Positions 6,748-13,203 of a stretch of DNA of 13,955 nt are shown here, in pieces. The stretch is from an uncultured Lachnospiraceae bacterium (GTDB taxonomy: Bacteria > Bacillota > Clostridia > Lachnospirales > Lachnospiraceae). The DNA is taken from assembly GCA_910589265.1 (NCBI GenBank), contig CAJUTQ010000037.1, forward strand, positions 1 through 13,955, read 5' to 3'. Below the pieces are notes generated by a model. It was not told the DNA's origin, made no database searches, and saw only the letters and a list, made by a program, of their open reading frames with translations. Each line of letters starts with the position of its first letter. Position 1 is the stretch's first letter. Both the position numbers and the translations under genes were made by a program.

Positions 6748-6829
6748 AGGAGGAGGATGTATAAAATTTTCCAGCCATGTAGAATAACAGGCTGGCAGGT
6801 TAAATTTTATGCAAATTTTACTGCAAAGG

Positions 6830-6960
6830 TATATAAATTTATTCCCTGCAGGAAATTTTAAAATCCCACATGCTGCCTTAAAGCCCCTGTTTATAAGGGT
6901 TTAAAAAATTTATAGGATATTTTCTGCTGCAAAAAATTTTATACAAAACCTGCAGTTTTA
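6830..6960 (+). repeat. Diverged direct repeat, copy 1
   Basis: Aligns with 7110-7240, about 280 bp away. The shared order is CAGGA..TTTT.AAATC, a TGCCT segment, CTGTTTA with AGGG or GGGG then TTT, and then AAAATTTTATACA and CTGCAGT. The block CCCCTGTTTATAAGGGTTT (6885-6903) recurs identically at 7480-7498, next to a related upstream segment. Confidence 0.55.
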
Positions 6961-7109
6961 AAACATGGTATATTTTCATATGTATGCAAAAATATAAACA
7001 TTGGATTGTGAACAGGCGGTACAGGACAGTGGTGTAAGCAATAAACTTACAAAATATTATTATTACTGTTATATAGACAGAAATGTTTACACAGTATGTA
7101 ATGCAAATG

Positions 7110-7240
7110 CCCCGGATTCTTATGCCACAGGATAGTTTTCAAATCTCATGCATTGCCTGGAATCCACTGTTTACAGGGGTTTTAAGTATCTGGTACAATA
7201 GTTTTTTTACAGAAAATTTTATACAGCAGGCTGCAGTATT
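7110..7240 (+). repeat. Diverged direct repeat, copy 2
   Basis: Counterpart of 6830-6960, with the same landmarks in the same order and much point divergence. It is followed by a palindrome AAAGGCATGC/GCATGCCTTT near 7250-7277. Confidence 0.55.
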
Positions 7241-7310
7241 GCTGCACAGAAAAAGGCATGCTTATATGCATGCCTTTCATTTCGAAATAACCCTGTATAC
7301 CCTTACACAG

Positions 7311-7400
7311 ATGGTAAGATAGTTTGTTTTGTTTACTGATTATGTAAATGTGGCATCCACATTTACATAGTAATAAGAAACAAACTGGTTATCGCACCAT
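7311..7400 (+). repeat. 90-bp palindromic element, copy 1
   Basis: Outer arms ATGGT/ACCAT, an AA/GC internal loop, GATA/TATC, a 4-nt bulge TGGT on the 3' side only, GTTTGTTT/AAACAAAC, and a central perfect hairpin ATGTAAATGTGG-CAT-CCACATTTACAT. It is nearly identical to 10733-10822 read on the minus strand. The match continues for about 20 nt past the 3' arm, as GTTGTT-Y-AGAG-Y-TTTT. Confidence 0.8.
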
Positions 7401-7509
7401 GTTGTTCAGAGCTTTTTAACACAACCTGGAGATATTGTCAAGTGCCTTAAAAATTTGCACCCCACATCCCCCTGAAACCCCCTGTTTATAAGGGTTTGCA
7501 GGGGTTTAT

Positions 7510-7527
7510 GGGGCAGAAAAATGCCCC
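7510..7527. repeat. Short perfect hairpin
   Basis: GGGGCA and TGCCCC flank a six-base A-rich loop. It lies directly after the third CCCCTGTTTATAAGGGTTT-type segment. Confidence 0.5.
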
Positions 7528-7564
7528 TGTGTTGCATTTTCGCCTATATATATTAATAGATATT

Positions 7565-7615
7565 CCTGTGGGCTGCCTTTTAGTATACAATATATGGTTT
7601 TTGGCAGCCCACAGG
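7565..7615. repeat. 13-bp perfect inverted repeat
   Basis: CCTGTGGGCTGCC (7565-7577) and GGCAGCCCACAGG (7603-7615) surround a 25-nt AT-rich loop. It lies just before the three-hairpin array. Confidence 0.75.
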
Positions 7616-7659
7616 TCTTTAGATCACTGTAGCTCTAAATTGCCATCAGCTTGCAGGGA

Positions 7660-7804
7660 GGGCTTTGTCTGCACCAATGGGGTAGGCAAAGCCCTTAGAG
7701 TAGGAGGAGTTAAGGGGTAGGGTGTCTGTACCATTAGGGCAGACACCCTCATATTGTATCCCTGCTGCATATGGAAGATATCTGCACCTTGGGGGCAGGT
7801 ATCT
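7660..7804 (+). repeat. Array of three hairpins with a conserved core
   Basis: Hairpins at 7660-7694, 7720-7748 and 7776-7804, starting 60 and 56 bp apart. All share the core TCTGYACCNNNNGGGYAGR. The flanking stems differ completely but each is self-complementary: GGGCTTTG/CAAAGCCC, GGGTG/CACCC and AGATA/TATCT. The core itself can pair, as TCTG with YAGR and CC with GG. Conserved loops on changing stems point to selection on structure or to a target-matching mechanism. No family known to me fits. Confidence 0.8.
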
Positions 7805-7925
7805 GGCATGGGTATGAAGATGCATACAGGTAGATGCAGTTATGGATAGATATAAGGAATATGTATAGATGGCATAGGATAAGGATGCAGGAATAAAGAA
7901 GATATTGTTTACAGAAATATTAAAG

Positions 7926-7947
7926 CCCACAAACTTTAGGTTGTGGG
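7926..7947 (+). repeat. Left-end hairpin of outer element
   Basis: A 7-bp stem CCCACAA/TTGTGGG whose loop contains CTTTAG, the same loop as in the right-end hairpins of both elements. It is probably the single-strand recognition structure for a Y1 transposase. Confidence 0.65.
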
Positions 7948-7980
7948 TTAAAATATAAAATTCAAATAAAAATTCATAAA

Positions 7981-8014
7981 AAAGCATCCCCAATACAGGT
8001 GGAATGCTTTTTTT
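7981..8014 (+). terminator. Terminator-like hairpin in outer element leader
   Basis: AAAGCATCCC and GGAATGCTTT pair with one mismatch and run into seven T's. The sequence just after it (TTTTTTCTTCCATATTA) also follows the equivalent hairpin in the inner element's leader, so it appears to be a conserved part of both, perhaps insulating tnpB from outside transcription. Confidence 0.6.
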
Positions 8015-8079
8015 CTTCCATATTACATGCAAATGGCATTATGGAAGAAGGTAGCATCTAAATATATGTATTAGAATTT

Positions 8080-9348
8080 TTGTTAGAAAATAAAAATAAT
8101 TCCTATAAGTATTTTGAAAAAGTATTCTGGTGTAAGTTTAAAATCCAGAATGTCTTAATTTCTTATGCTGTTAAACAGATAAAGAAACTGCAGAATGATG
8201 ATGCATACATACAGTCTAAAGAAGATTATAAGACATATAAGACAGTTAAGGATAGTGGACTAGATAAGGGTAAAATCACTGCTGTCATGAATGATAGGAT
8301 TACATATTATGGACTTACAAAAGGCAGTTTCGAGCAGTATGTGAAAGTACAGCAGGATAAGTACAGGAAGTATACCAGCAGCCAGATGGTGCAGCTGATT
8401 GCAAGGGATGTATTTTCTGCTGTAAAAAAATGTTTATACAGTAATGGTAAGGAAATCCACCATAAGAAACCTGGCAGCATACATACAGTTTCTGCAAAAT
8501 CCTTGAATAATGGCATCCTGTTAGATACAGGACATGAAGCATGCCACTTCGGATCAAAGAAGAAGGGCATGGACTGCCATTTCATTATTAAAGATTATAA
8601 CCAGTGGGCAAGGGACTGTTATGAAAAAGATAAGGATAAGGTTAAGTTCTGCAGGCTTAAAAGGAAACAGTTTAATTCAGGATATAGATATTATATCCAG
8701 CTTGTAATAAATGGTGGACCGGCACAGAAACATGCCTGTGGTGGAGGGGAATGTGGAATTGACCCTGGTGTATCCACAGTGGCAGCAGTTAGTAATGATA
8801 AATGTTTTCTGGAAGTACTTGCAACTGATGCTGCAAGGTATAATAAGGATATTGTGGAATGCCAGAAGGCACTTGAACGAAGCAGAAGGGTAAATAACCC
8901 TGCATGTTATAACAAGGATGGCACTGTAAAGAAGGGCAGTAAATTCAAAAATACCAAAAGATATAAGAAGTTATTAAGAAAGTTCAGGACACTGCACAGG
9001 AAGAGGACATGCTGCATAAAGCAGTCGCATGACATACTTGCCGACAGGATATTGGAACACTGTGATACAGTCATTTATGAAGAAATGGATTTTTCAGCAT
9101 TAGGCAAAAGGTCAAAAGGAGAGGCCGCCAGGAAAGATAAAGCTTCTGAAGTAAAACAAAAGGATGGCAGTATTAAGAAAACCAGGAAATTTAAGAGGAA
9201 GAAGAGGGCTGTTAAGATAATTTATGGTGTTTGCTGAACACAGAAAGCAGATATCTGCTTTCTGTAGCAATAAACCATAAATTGTTTATCGCAACAGGAG
9301 TTTGGCAAGTCACTGCAGAACAGGTCGCCGGGGCTGTTTCTTGAAATC
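8080..9348 (+). pseudogene. tnpB: Long TnpB-family nuclease, N-terminal part (split gene)
   Basis: RNA-guided nuclease of the TnpB family, in the long form of about 500 aa without the usual four-cysteine zinc finger. N-terminal KVFWCKFKIQNVLISYAVKQ is family-typical. RuvC-I is GIDPGVSTVAAVS with its Asp; RuvC-II is TVIYEEMDFSAL with its Glu. The frame is opened by a TTG with no clear ribosome binding site, so the true start is uncertain. After KFKRKKR the gene is interrupted by the palindromic insertion (9209-9297), which brings stop codons (TGA at 9235). It then resumes in the same frame as FGKSLQNRSPGLFLEI up to 9348, where the inner element is inserted. The C-terminal part is at 10988-11323. 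It cannot make an intact protein as it stands. Confidence 0.85.
9209..9297 (+). repeat. 89-bp palindromic element, copy 3, inserted in tnpB
   Basis: Same architecture as 7311-7400 with different stem sequence: outer arms CTGTT/AACAG, AA/GC internal loop, GATA/TATC, 3' bulge TGTT, ATTTATGG/CCATAAAT, and a central perfect palindrome with 11-base arms (AGAAAGCAGAT) and no loop. It sits between the KRKKR and FGKSL codons of the outer tnpB and brings in stop codons, so it is an insertion. Confidence 0.8.
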
Positions 9349-9349
9349 G

Positions 9350-9519
9350 TGAACTACCCATCTGCTAAAGCAAATGGGCTTCAGCTTCAGAAGTTTCATG
9401 CTTCTCTGGTTACTGCCTTATACACAATGGCATAAGGTCTTACACAACCTCCACATGCATAGGGTCAGATGAGATCCGGTTTGGCCAGTTCCTGGCCTAC
9501 CTGTTTATTTATATAAGAT
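9350..9519 (-). ncRNA. Predicted omega RNA (reRNA) of inner element
   Basis: In the TnpB family the guide RNA comes from the 3' end of tnpB through the right end of the element, and the guide is the adjacent flank. This interval runs from the tnpB stop to the right end. It folds into several stems: GGCCAG/CTGGCC, CCTTAT/ATAAGG, AGAAG/CTTCT, and the terminal CCCATTTGC/GCAGATGGG. The 5' limit is unknown and may extend into tnpB. The predicted guide begins at about 9348 and reads leftward into the outer tnpB. Confidence 0.65.
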
Positions 9520-10686
9520 TTAGGATGCTGTGTAATCAGCTTCATTAATTCCATGCAAATCCATGAACAGCATCCTAAGTCCTTCTCTTTTTATATTGAG
9601 TGCAGAATTGACATCCCTGTCATGGTATGCACCACATTGTGGGCATACCCAGTTACGGACAGAAAGATTCCTTGTCTCTGCATTTTTATATCCACAGCAG
9701 TTACATAACTGTGTGGATGGAAGCCATTTATCTATGTATACAACATATCCACCCTTACCCTTCATCTTGTACTCCAGAAAGCTTCGGAACATGCCGAACC
9801 CACCATCCATAACCGACTTTCCCAGTTTCAGTGTCTGTGACATCCCCTTAAGGTTAATATCTTCTAAACAGATGACATCATAATTATCTGCTAACCTCCT
9901 GCTTTCCTTATGGCAGAAATCCAGCCTTTGGTTTGCAATCTTATCATGCAGCTTCTGCACTTTCAGCCTTGCCCTCTGCCTGTTAGAAGAACCCTTTTTC
10001 TTCCTTGACAGCTTCCTCTGCAGCTTGGTAAGTTTCTTCTGAGACTTCCTGTAAGCTTTCGGAAATCCAGGTCTTCTTCCTTCAGAATCAACATAGAAAT
10101 CTGGCACTGAATAATCCAGTCCAAGAGCTTTTTCTGTAATACCCACATCTTTAACAGCAGACTTTACTTCTTTAGCATCATACCCTGCAAGAATGGAGAT
10201 GTAGTATTTCCCTGCCTTCTTAGATATTGTACAAGATTTAATGGTTTCAGTCACAGGAATTATCCTGTGCTGTTTCATCCTGACAAAGCCAAGTTTAGGC
10301 AGCTTAATATTTTTACCTGTAATACAGATATTCTCATGTCCTTTCTTATCGGCAATTCTGTTAGTAGTATAAGAATCCCTGACACCTTTAATCTTAAATT
10401 TCGGAAACCTTGCTTTTCCAGAAAAGAAATTCTTATATGCAGTTTCCAGATGCAGCTTTGCATTGGCAAATGCTGAAGAATCAACTTCCTTTAAATAGCT
10501 GTATTCTTCCAGATTCTTATAGTAAGATACTTCCCTTTTCAACATACTGCCATGTTCCTTATAGTAAGCCTTTCTGTCTGCAAGAAGGAGGTTATACACT
10601 TTTCTTGCACAGCCAATTGTCTTGTCAATCAATACAGCCTGTTCCTTATTTGGATATAACCTGAACTTGTATGCCTTATGCTGCAT
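9520..10686 (-). CDS. tnpB: TnpB, RNA-guided endonuclease (intact)
   Basis: Complete 388-aa TnpB, the omega-RNA-guided DNA nuclease of IS200/IS605 elements and ancestor-like relative of Cas12. The N-terminal OrfB region starts KAYKFRLYPNKEQ. RuvC-I Asp191 is in LGLDYSVPDF; RuvC-II Glu275 is in VICLEDINLKGM. The zinc finger has Cys328 and Cys331 (LCNCC) and Cys348 and Cys351 (CPQC). RuvC-III is HDRDVNSALNI (Asp356/Asp358). All catalytic residues are present and the length is normal, so it is probably active. The ATG has GGAAGG about 10 nt upstream. It is only distantly related to the outer element's TnpB. Confidence 0.95.
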   Translation of the reverse strand: MQHKAYKFRLYPNKEQAVLIDKTIGCARKVYNLLLADRKAYYKEHGSMLKREVSYYKNLEEYSYLKEVDSSAFANAKLHLETAYKNFFSGKARFPKFKIKGVRDSYTTNRIADKKGHENICITGKNIKLPKLGFVRMKQHRIIPVTETIKSCTISKKAGKYYISILAGYDAKEVKSAVKDVGITEKALGLDYSVPDFYVDSEGRRPGFPKAYRKSQKKLTKLQRKLSRKKKGSSNRQRARLKVQKLHDKIANQRLDFCHKESRRLADNYDVICLEDINLKGMSQTLKLGKSVMDGGFGMFRSFLEYKMKGKGGYVVYIDKWLPSTQLCNCCGYKNAETRNLSVRNWVCPQCGAYHDRDVNSALNIKREGLRMLFMDLHGINEADYTAS

Positions 10687-10732
10687 ATGTCATCATCCTT
10701 CCACTATATGTTTTAGAAAAACTCTAAACAAC

Positions 10733-10822
10733 ATGGTGCGATAACCAGTTTGTTTCTTATTGTTATGTAAATGTGGATGCCACATTTACATAACCAACAA
10801 ACAAAACAAACTATCTTACCAT
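10733..10822 (-). repeat. 90-bp palindromic element, copy 2, in tnpB leader
   Basis: Nearly identical to 7311-7400 but inverted. It lies 47-136 bp upstream of the intact tnpB, between the conserved leader segment TTTTTTCTTCCATATTA and the ribosome binding site. It keeps the same arms, AA/GC loop, GATA/TATC and one-sided TGGT bulge. Confidence 0.8.
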
Positions 10823-10846
10823 GCATCTAATATGGAAGAAAAAAGG

Positions 10847-10876
10847 CATTCTGCCTGTCAGACAGAATGTTTTTTT
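10847..10876. terminator. Terminator-like hairpin in inner element leader
   Basis: CATTCTG and CAGAATG form a 7-bp stem with T-runs on both strands (10870-10876 on plus; TTTTTTCTT after the stem on minus). It is the counterpart of the hairpin at 7981-8014 in the outer element. Confidence 0.6.
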
Positions 10877-10950
10877 GATATTATTCGTAGTTTACAGCTT
10901 TAAGTTGGTCCAGTTCCTTTATTATACACTTTAGGTTAAATGCAATTCAG

Positions 10951-10972
10951 CCCATCCCATAAATGGAATGGG
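10951..10972 (-). repeat. Left-end hairpin of inner element
   Basis: CCCAT-CCAT and ATGG-ATGGG pair as 5+4 bp with one unpaired base on each side, 15 nt inside the left junction. Such imperfect subterminal hairpins are typical of IS200/IS605 ends. Confidence 0.65.
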
Positions 10973-10987
10973 ATTTCTTGCATATTC

Positions 10988-11323
10988 ATTTTAAAAAGAA
11001 AATGTGTGCAACATGGATTTGCTGCTTCGGGGATAAATACAAAGGCTTTTAAAGCAAGCCAGTATAACCATATATTTGGTGATGACAGGAAGAAAGGGTT
11101 AAATGACAGGTGGAATGTGCTATATGATGAAGAATATGAACCAATACTTATCCAAAGGGATTTATATTCAGCATTTTTAATAAAAAATGCAGACAGCAGT
11201 TTAAAACATGCTGACAGGCACAAATGCATGCATGGGTTTGGTAAATTTGTGAAGATACATGATAAATGTATAGAAGATGTTATAAAATCTGGAACAGCAA
11301 GACCTGCCTGTTTCGGATTCTAG
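10988..11323 (+). pseudogene. tnpB: Long TnpB-family nuclease, C-terminal part (split gene)
   Basis: Continuation of the gene broken at 9348. It reads ILKRKCVQHGFAASGINTKA, then FKASQYNHIFGDDRKKGLND, then ILIQRDLYSAFLIKNADSSL, which supplies the RuvC-III Asp (QRD). It ends after GTARPACFGF. The open frame appears to start at an ATG at 10940, but those first 16 codons lie in the inner element's left end and are not part of the gene. Joined, the parts give about 500 aa, the usual size of this long family. Confidence 0.85.
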
Positions 11324-11335
11324 CTTTTAAAACAA

Positions 11336-11640
11336 ATTAGAATTTGGTTACTACAGAAGGTTTTTGAAACAGATAAATACATTAAACAAATGTTTTTGAT
11401 AAACGACAAGTTATTCCAGTAGGTTTCGGCTTAGCCTGCTATGCATAACAAGTAATTTCTTATGGAATGAAAGTGCATAGGAAGGGTACAAATTGCTTAT
11501 ACAAATATCCATTTGGGGAAATGGTGCTGCATGGTTTTGTGTGGACACAGCTCTGCTGTGGACTCTATAGTTAATGTATCCCAAATTTCTAAGGTTAATG
11601 AGATTTTAAATCCCATTGGCTTTAGACAATGGGTAGTTCA
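11336..11640 (+). ncRNA. Predicted omega RNA region of outer element
   Basis: This interval lies between the outer tnpB stop and its right end. It contains stem-forming segments such as GTTAT/ATAAC around 11410-11450 with an inner AGTAGG/CCTGCT, GGACACAGC/GCTGTGGAC-like pairing near 11540-11565, and the terminal hairpin 11612-11633 followed by GGGTAGTTCA. The predicted guide starts at 11641-11643. With its tnpB broken it would need a TnpB in trans to act. Confidence 0.5.
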
Positions 11641-12217
11641 ACGAAGAATGACAATAAAGATTATATGGATGGATAAGGAGGTAAATAAGTAATAGATGAG
11701 ATTGCAGATGGATATAAATTGCAAGAAGAAATGATAATGCAGGAATAAAGTATACCATGCATGGTTTTATAGCTAGATAACGGATGGCAGATATATAGAA
11801 TGATGGATTAAGGTGATGCAGCAGAATACAGGAATATGGTTTTAAGGCTTCTAAGAGGCTTATATAAGGCTTTTGGTGCTTAAGGCAATAAATTCTACAT
11901 AAATATTAAAAATGGCTGCATATGGCTTCCAGAGACACTCTGATGGTATATACAGGAACACCGCCCACTCAATGTTCTTATATTGTGTGGATTCAGCACT
12001 GCCACTTCCTCCTCCTTTTCTCAGTCTTTTCCTCTACAAACAAATTTCAAATAAAAAAACGATTGTGATATACAGGAAAACAAAAAAAGAGGAGGATATC
12101 CTCTCTTTTATACAATTATTTAAGAACAACAGCTTTTATTATGTACATAATTATACATGCATCAATTAATCTTCATATACTTCTGCCTTAAAATCATCAA
12201 AAATCAAGTTCTGCTGT
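11641..12217. other. Gene-free interval
   Basis: About 577 bp of purine-rich sequence right of the outer element. The segment ATGCAGGAATAAAG (near 11738) also occurs just left of the outer element (near 7888), so related sequence flanked the insertion on both sides. An 85-codon plus-strand frame at 11912 has no ribosome binding site or family features and is not called. Confidence 0.5.
12082..12109 (-). terminator. Terminator downstream of the PBECR4-like gene
   Basis: The perfect palindrome GAGGATATCCTC, extended by further AAGAG/CTCTT pairing, has T-runs on both strands (TCTTTTTTT on the minus strand). It is about 110 nt after the stop at 12218. Confidence 0.6.
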
Positions 12218-12847
12218 TTAATCCTTAAAAAAATCTGGCATCACAAAATCTTTTATGGAATCTTTATACTTTATAACAGATTCCTTATCTCCATATATCA
12301 ATTCCTCATACAGGGAACTGCTGCCCCGTATCTTTCTGAATACTAAATCCACATTTTTCTGCTTATTTTTATCCAGTTCATTTCCCTTTAACAAAGATTT
12401 AGGTCTTCCCGAACTTGCAAACCCTAATGTGAAAACATTATCTGTAGTAGCAAAGGCACACTCTACTTCATTCTTTTTAAAACCATCTTCTGCCAGTAAT
12501 TTCTGACGGAACAAATCCAGCATTTGGGGCAAGGCAGTTATTTTCTGTCTTACAGAACCTTTGACAGATTTCTCAGACCTGCCAGGTTTATTAAAGTCAA
12601 AATCATCTTCTTCCAGCTGTTCTCCACCACTGGCAATACACTTATCAAAAAAATCACCAGGCTTTAAAGCTGTATGTATACCCAGCAGGTGCAGATAGTT
12701 CCCCTTGTCAGCCTTTATAATATGGCAGCCATCCGCAAATGCTTCTGAACATACAAGGTATTCATATTTCATAAAAACATCTTCATATACAGGTGCATTC
12801 CTGACAGCAGCATCCCTAACCCTTTCCTTAAATGATATTGTACACAT
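12218..12847 (-). CDS. PBECR4-like putative nuclease/toxin protein
   Basis: A 209-aa protein. It resembles the PBECR4 domain (phage-Barnase-EndoU-ColicinE5/D-RelE-like nuclease 4). The signs are NYLHLLGIHT in the first half, then NEVECAFATTDNVFTLGFAS, GRPKSLLKGNELDKNKQKNV and a C-terminal SSLYEELIYGD. Members are predicted RNases found in phages and mobile elements; activity here is not shown. The family call is from memory of motif patterns and is moderate. The ATG at 12847 is preferred to one 16 codons upstream because GGAAGG lies 6 nt before it and because the upstream segment forms a terminator-like hairpin. No antitoxin-like gene lies next to it. It has its own promoter about 185 bp upstream. 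Confidence 0.6.
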   Translation of the reverse strand: MCTISFKERVRDAAVRNAPVYEDVFMKYEYLVCSEAFADGCHIIKADKGNYLHLLGIHTALKPGDFFDKCIASGGEQLEEDDFDFNKPGRSEKSVKGSVRQKITALPQMLDLFRQKLLAEDGFKKNEVECAFATTDNVFTLGFASSGRPKSLLKGNELDKNKQKNVDLVFRKIRGSSSLYEELIYGDKESVIKYKDSIKDFVMPDFFKD

Positions 12848-12864
12848 ATATTTCCTTCCCATAC

Positions 12865-12891
12865 AAAAAGAGGGACAGTTTCCCATCCCTC
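12865..12891 (-). terminator. Terminator/attenuator-like hairpin in the leader of 12218-12847
   Basis: On the minus strand GAGGGA (12891-12886) and TCCCTC (12875-12870) form a perfect 6-bp stem with a 10-nt loop, followed at once by TTTTT. It ends about 18 nt before the start codon and lies downstream of the promoter, so it would attenuate this gene unless disrupted. Confidence 0.55.
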
Positions 12892-13031
12892 CCAAGGTTT
12901 TTAGTAGTTTACTCTACACTCGGCATGGTTTCAAGTCTCATACCCGACATATATTAATTATTATACATAATTAACTGCTTTATTCTTAAATTTTCAAATT
13001 TACTACAAACAAACGGCTCTCTTTATCAATT

Positions 13032-13060
13032 ATAATATGATACAAAACCTGTTTTGTCAA
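13032..13060 (-). promoter_or_regulatory. Sigma-A-type promoter of the PBECR4-like gene
   Basis: Perfect TTGACA (13060-13055) and TATTAT (13037-13032) on the minus strand are separated by 17 bp. This implies a leader of about 175 nt before the ATG at 12847, containing a GGTATG/CATGCC hairpin and then the terminator-like hairpin. Confidence 0.7.
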
Positions 13061-13161
13061 GGACTTTTCTATTTTTCGACATATAATGGTATGCTAGAAA
13101 AAACATAAAAAGCTAGACATTGTACAAACTACTCTGTTAGCTGTGAATTTTTCTATAAAAT

Positions 13162-13185
13162 AAAAAAACACCCATGAATATGGGC
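13162..13185 (-). terminator. Terminator after VaFE fragment
   Basis: GCCCAT and ATGGGT with a 4-nt loop are followed by seven T's on the minus strand, about 20 nt after the stop at 13204. Confidence 0.65.
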
Positions 13186-13203
13186 TTTACTTATTTTTTG
13201 ATA

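Larger units (their letters stand above)
6489..7910. other. Repeat-rich region with no long gene
   Basis: About 1.4 kb between the LRR gene and the outer TnpB element. Open frames here are short and lack family signals. It contains a promoter-like site, a nine-codon frame, a diverged duplication, a 90-bp palindrome, several perfect inverted repeats and a three-hairpin array, each listed separately. Near the left end, 6757-6825 also holds CCAGCC/GGCTGG nested in ATAAAATTT/AAATTTTAT. Confidence 0.7.
9349..10987 (-). mobile_element. Inner IS200/IS605-group tnpB element, inserted in outer tnpB
   Basis: About 1.64 kb on the minus strand. Its left end (hairpin 10951-10972) is at about 10987. Its right end (hairpin 9357-9378, loop containing CTTTA, then GGGTAGTTCA) is at 9349-9350. 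Removing 9349-10987 joins GAA-ATC to ATT-TTA-AAA-AGA in frame, restoring SPGLFLEI-ILKRKC in the host gene. There is no target duplication, as expected for this group; a GA shared by both junctions leaves a two-base ambiguity. It carries one intact tnpB and no tnpA. Confidence 0.85.
7911..11640 (+). mobile_element. Outer IS200/IS605-group tnpB element, interrupted
   Basis: The left end is marked by the hairpin at 7926-7947 (CCCACAA, loop containing CTTTAG, TTGTGGG). The right end is marked by the hairpin at 11612-11633 (CCCATTG, loop containing CTTTAG, CAATGGG) followed by GGGTAGTTCA ending at 11640. Between them lies a long tnpB broken by two insertions. There is no tnpA, so this is a tnpB-only element. 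The left boundary is approximate (about 15 nt before the hairpin, by analogy with the inner element); the right boundary is good to a few bases. Without the two insertions it would be about 2.0 kb. Confidence 0.7.

Noticed and set aside
7083..7322. 79-codon plus-strand frame in the repeat region
   Set aside because: No ribosome binding site and no family; it spans the diverged repeat, whose other copy has stop codons in the same frame.
7311..7400. True integron attC site
   Set aside because: The conserved boxes do not match the RYYYAAC/GTTRRRY consensus and no integrase is present; only the folded architecture is similar.
7660..7804. CRISPR array interpretation of the three-hairpin repeat
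   Set aside because: Only the 19-base core is shared, the flanking parts are self-complementary rather than spacer-like, and no cas gene is present.
10940..10987. ATG start of the 127-codon plus-strand frame as a genuine gene start
   Set aside because: These codons lie in the inner element's left end; the true gene continues from the fragment ending at 9348.
11912..12169. 85-codon plus-strand frame
   Set aside because: No ribosome binding site, low-complexity composition, and it crosses the terminator palindrome at 12082-12109.
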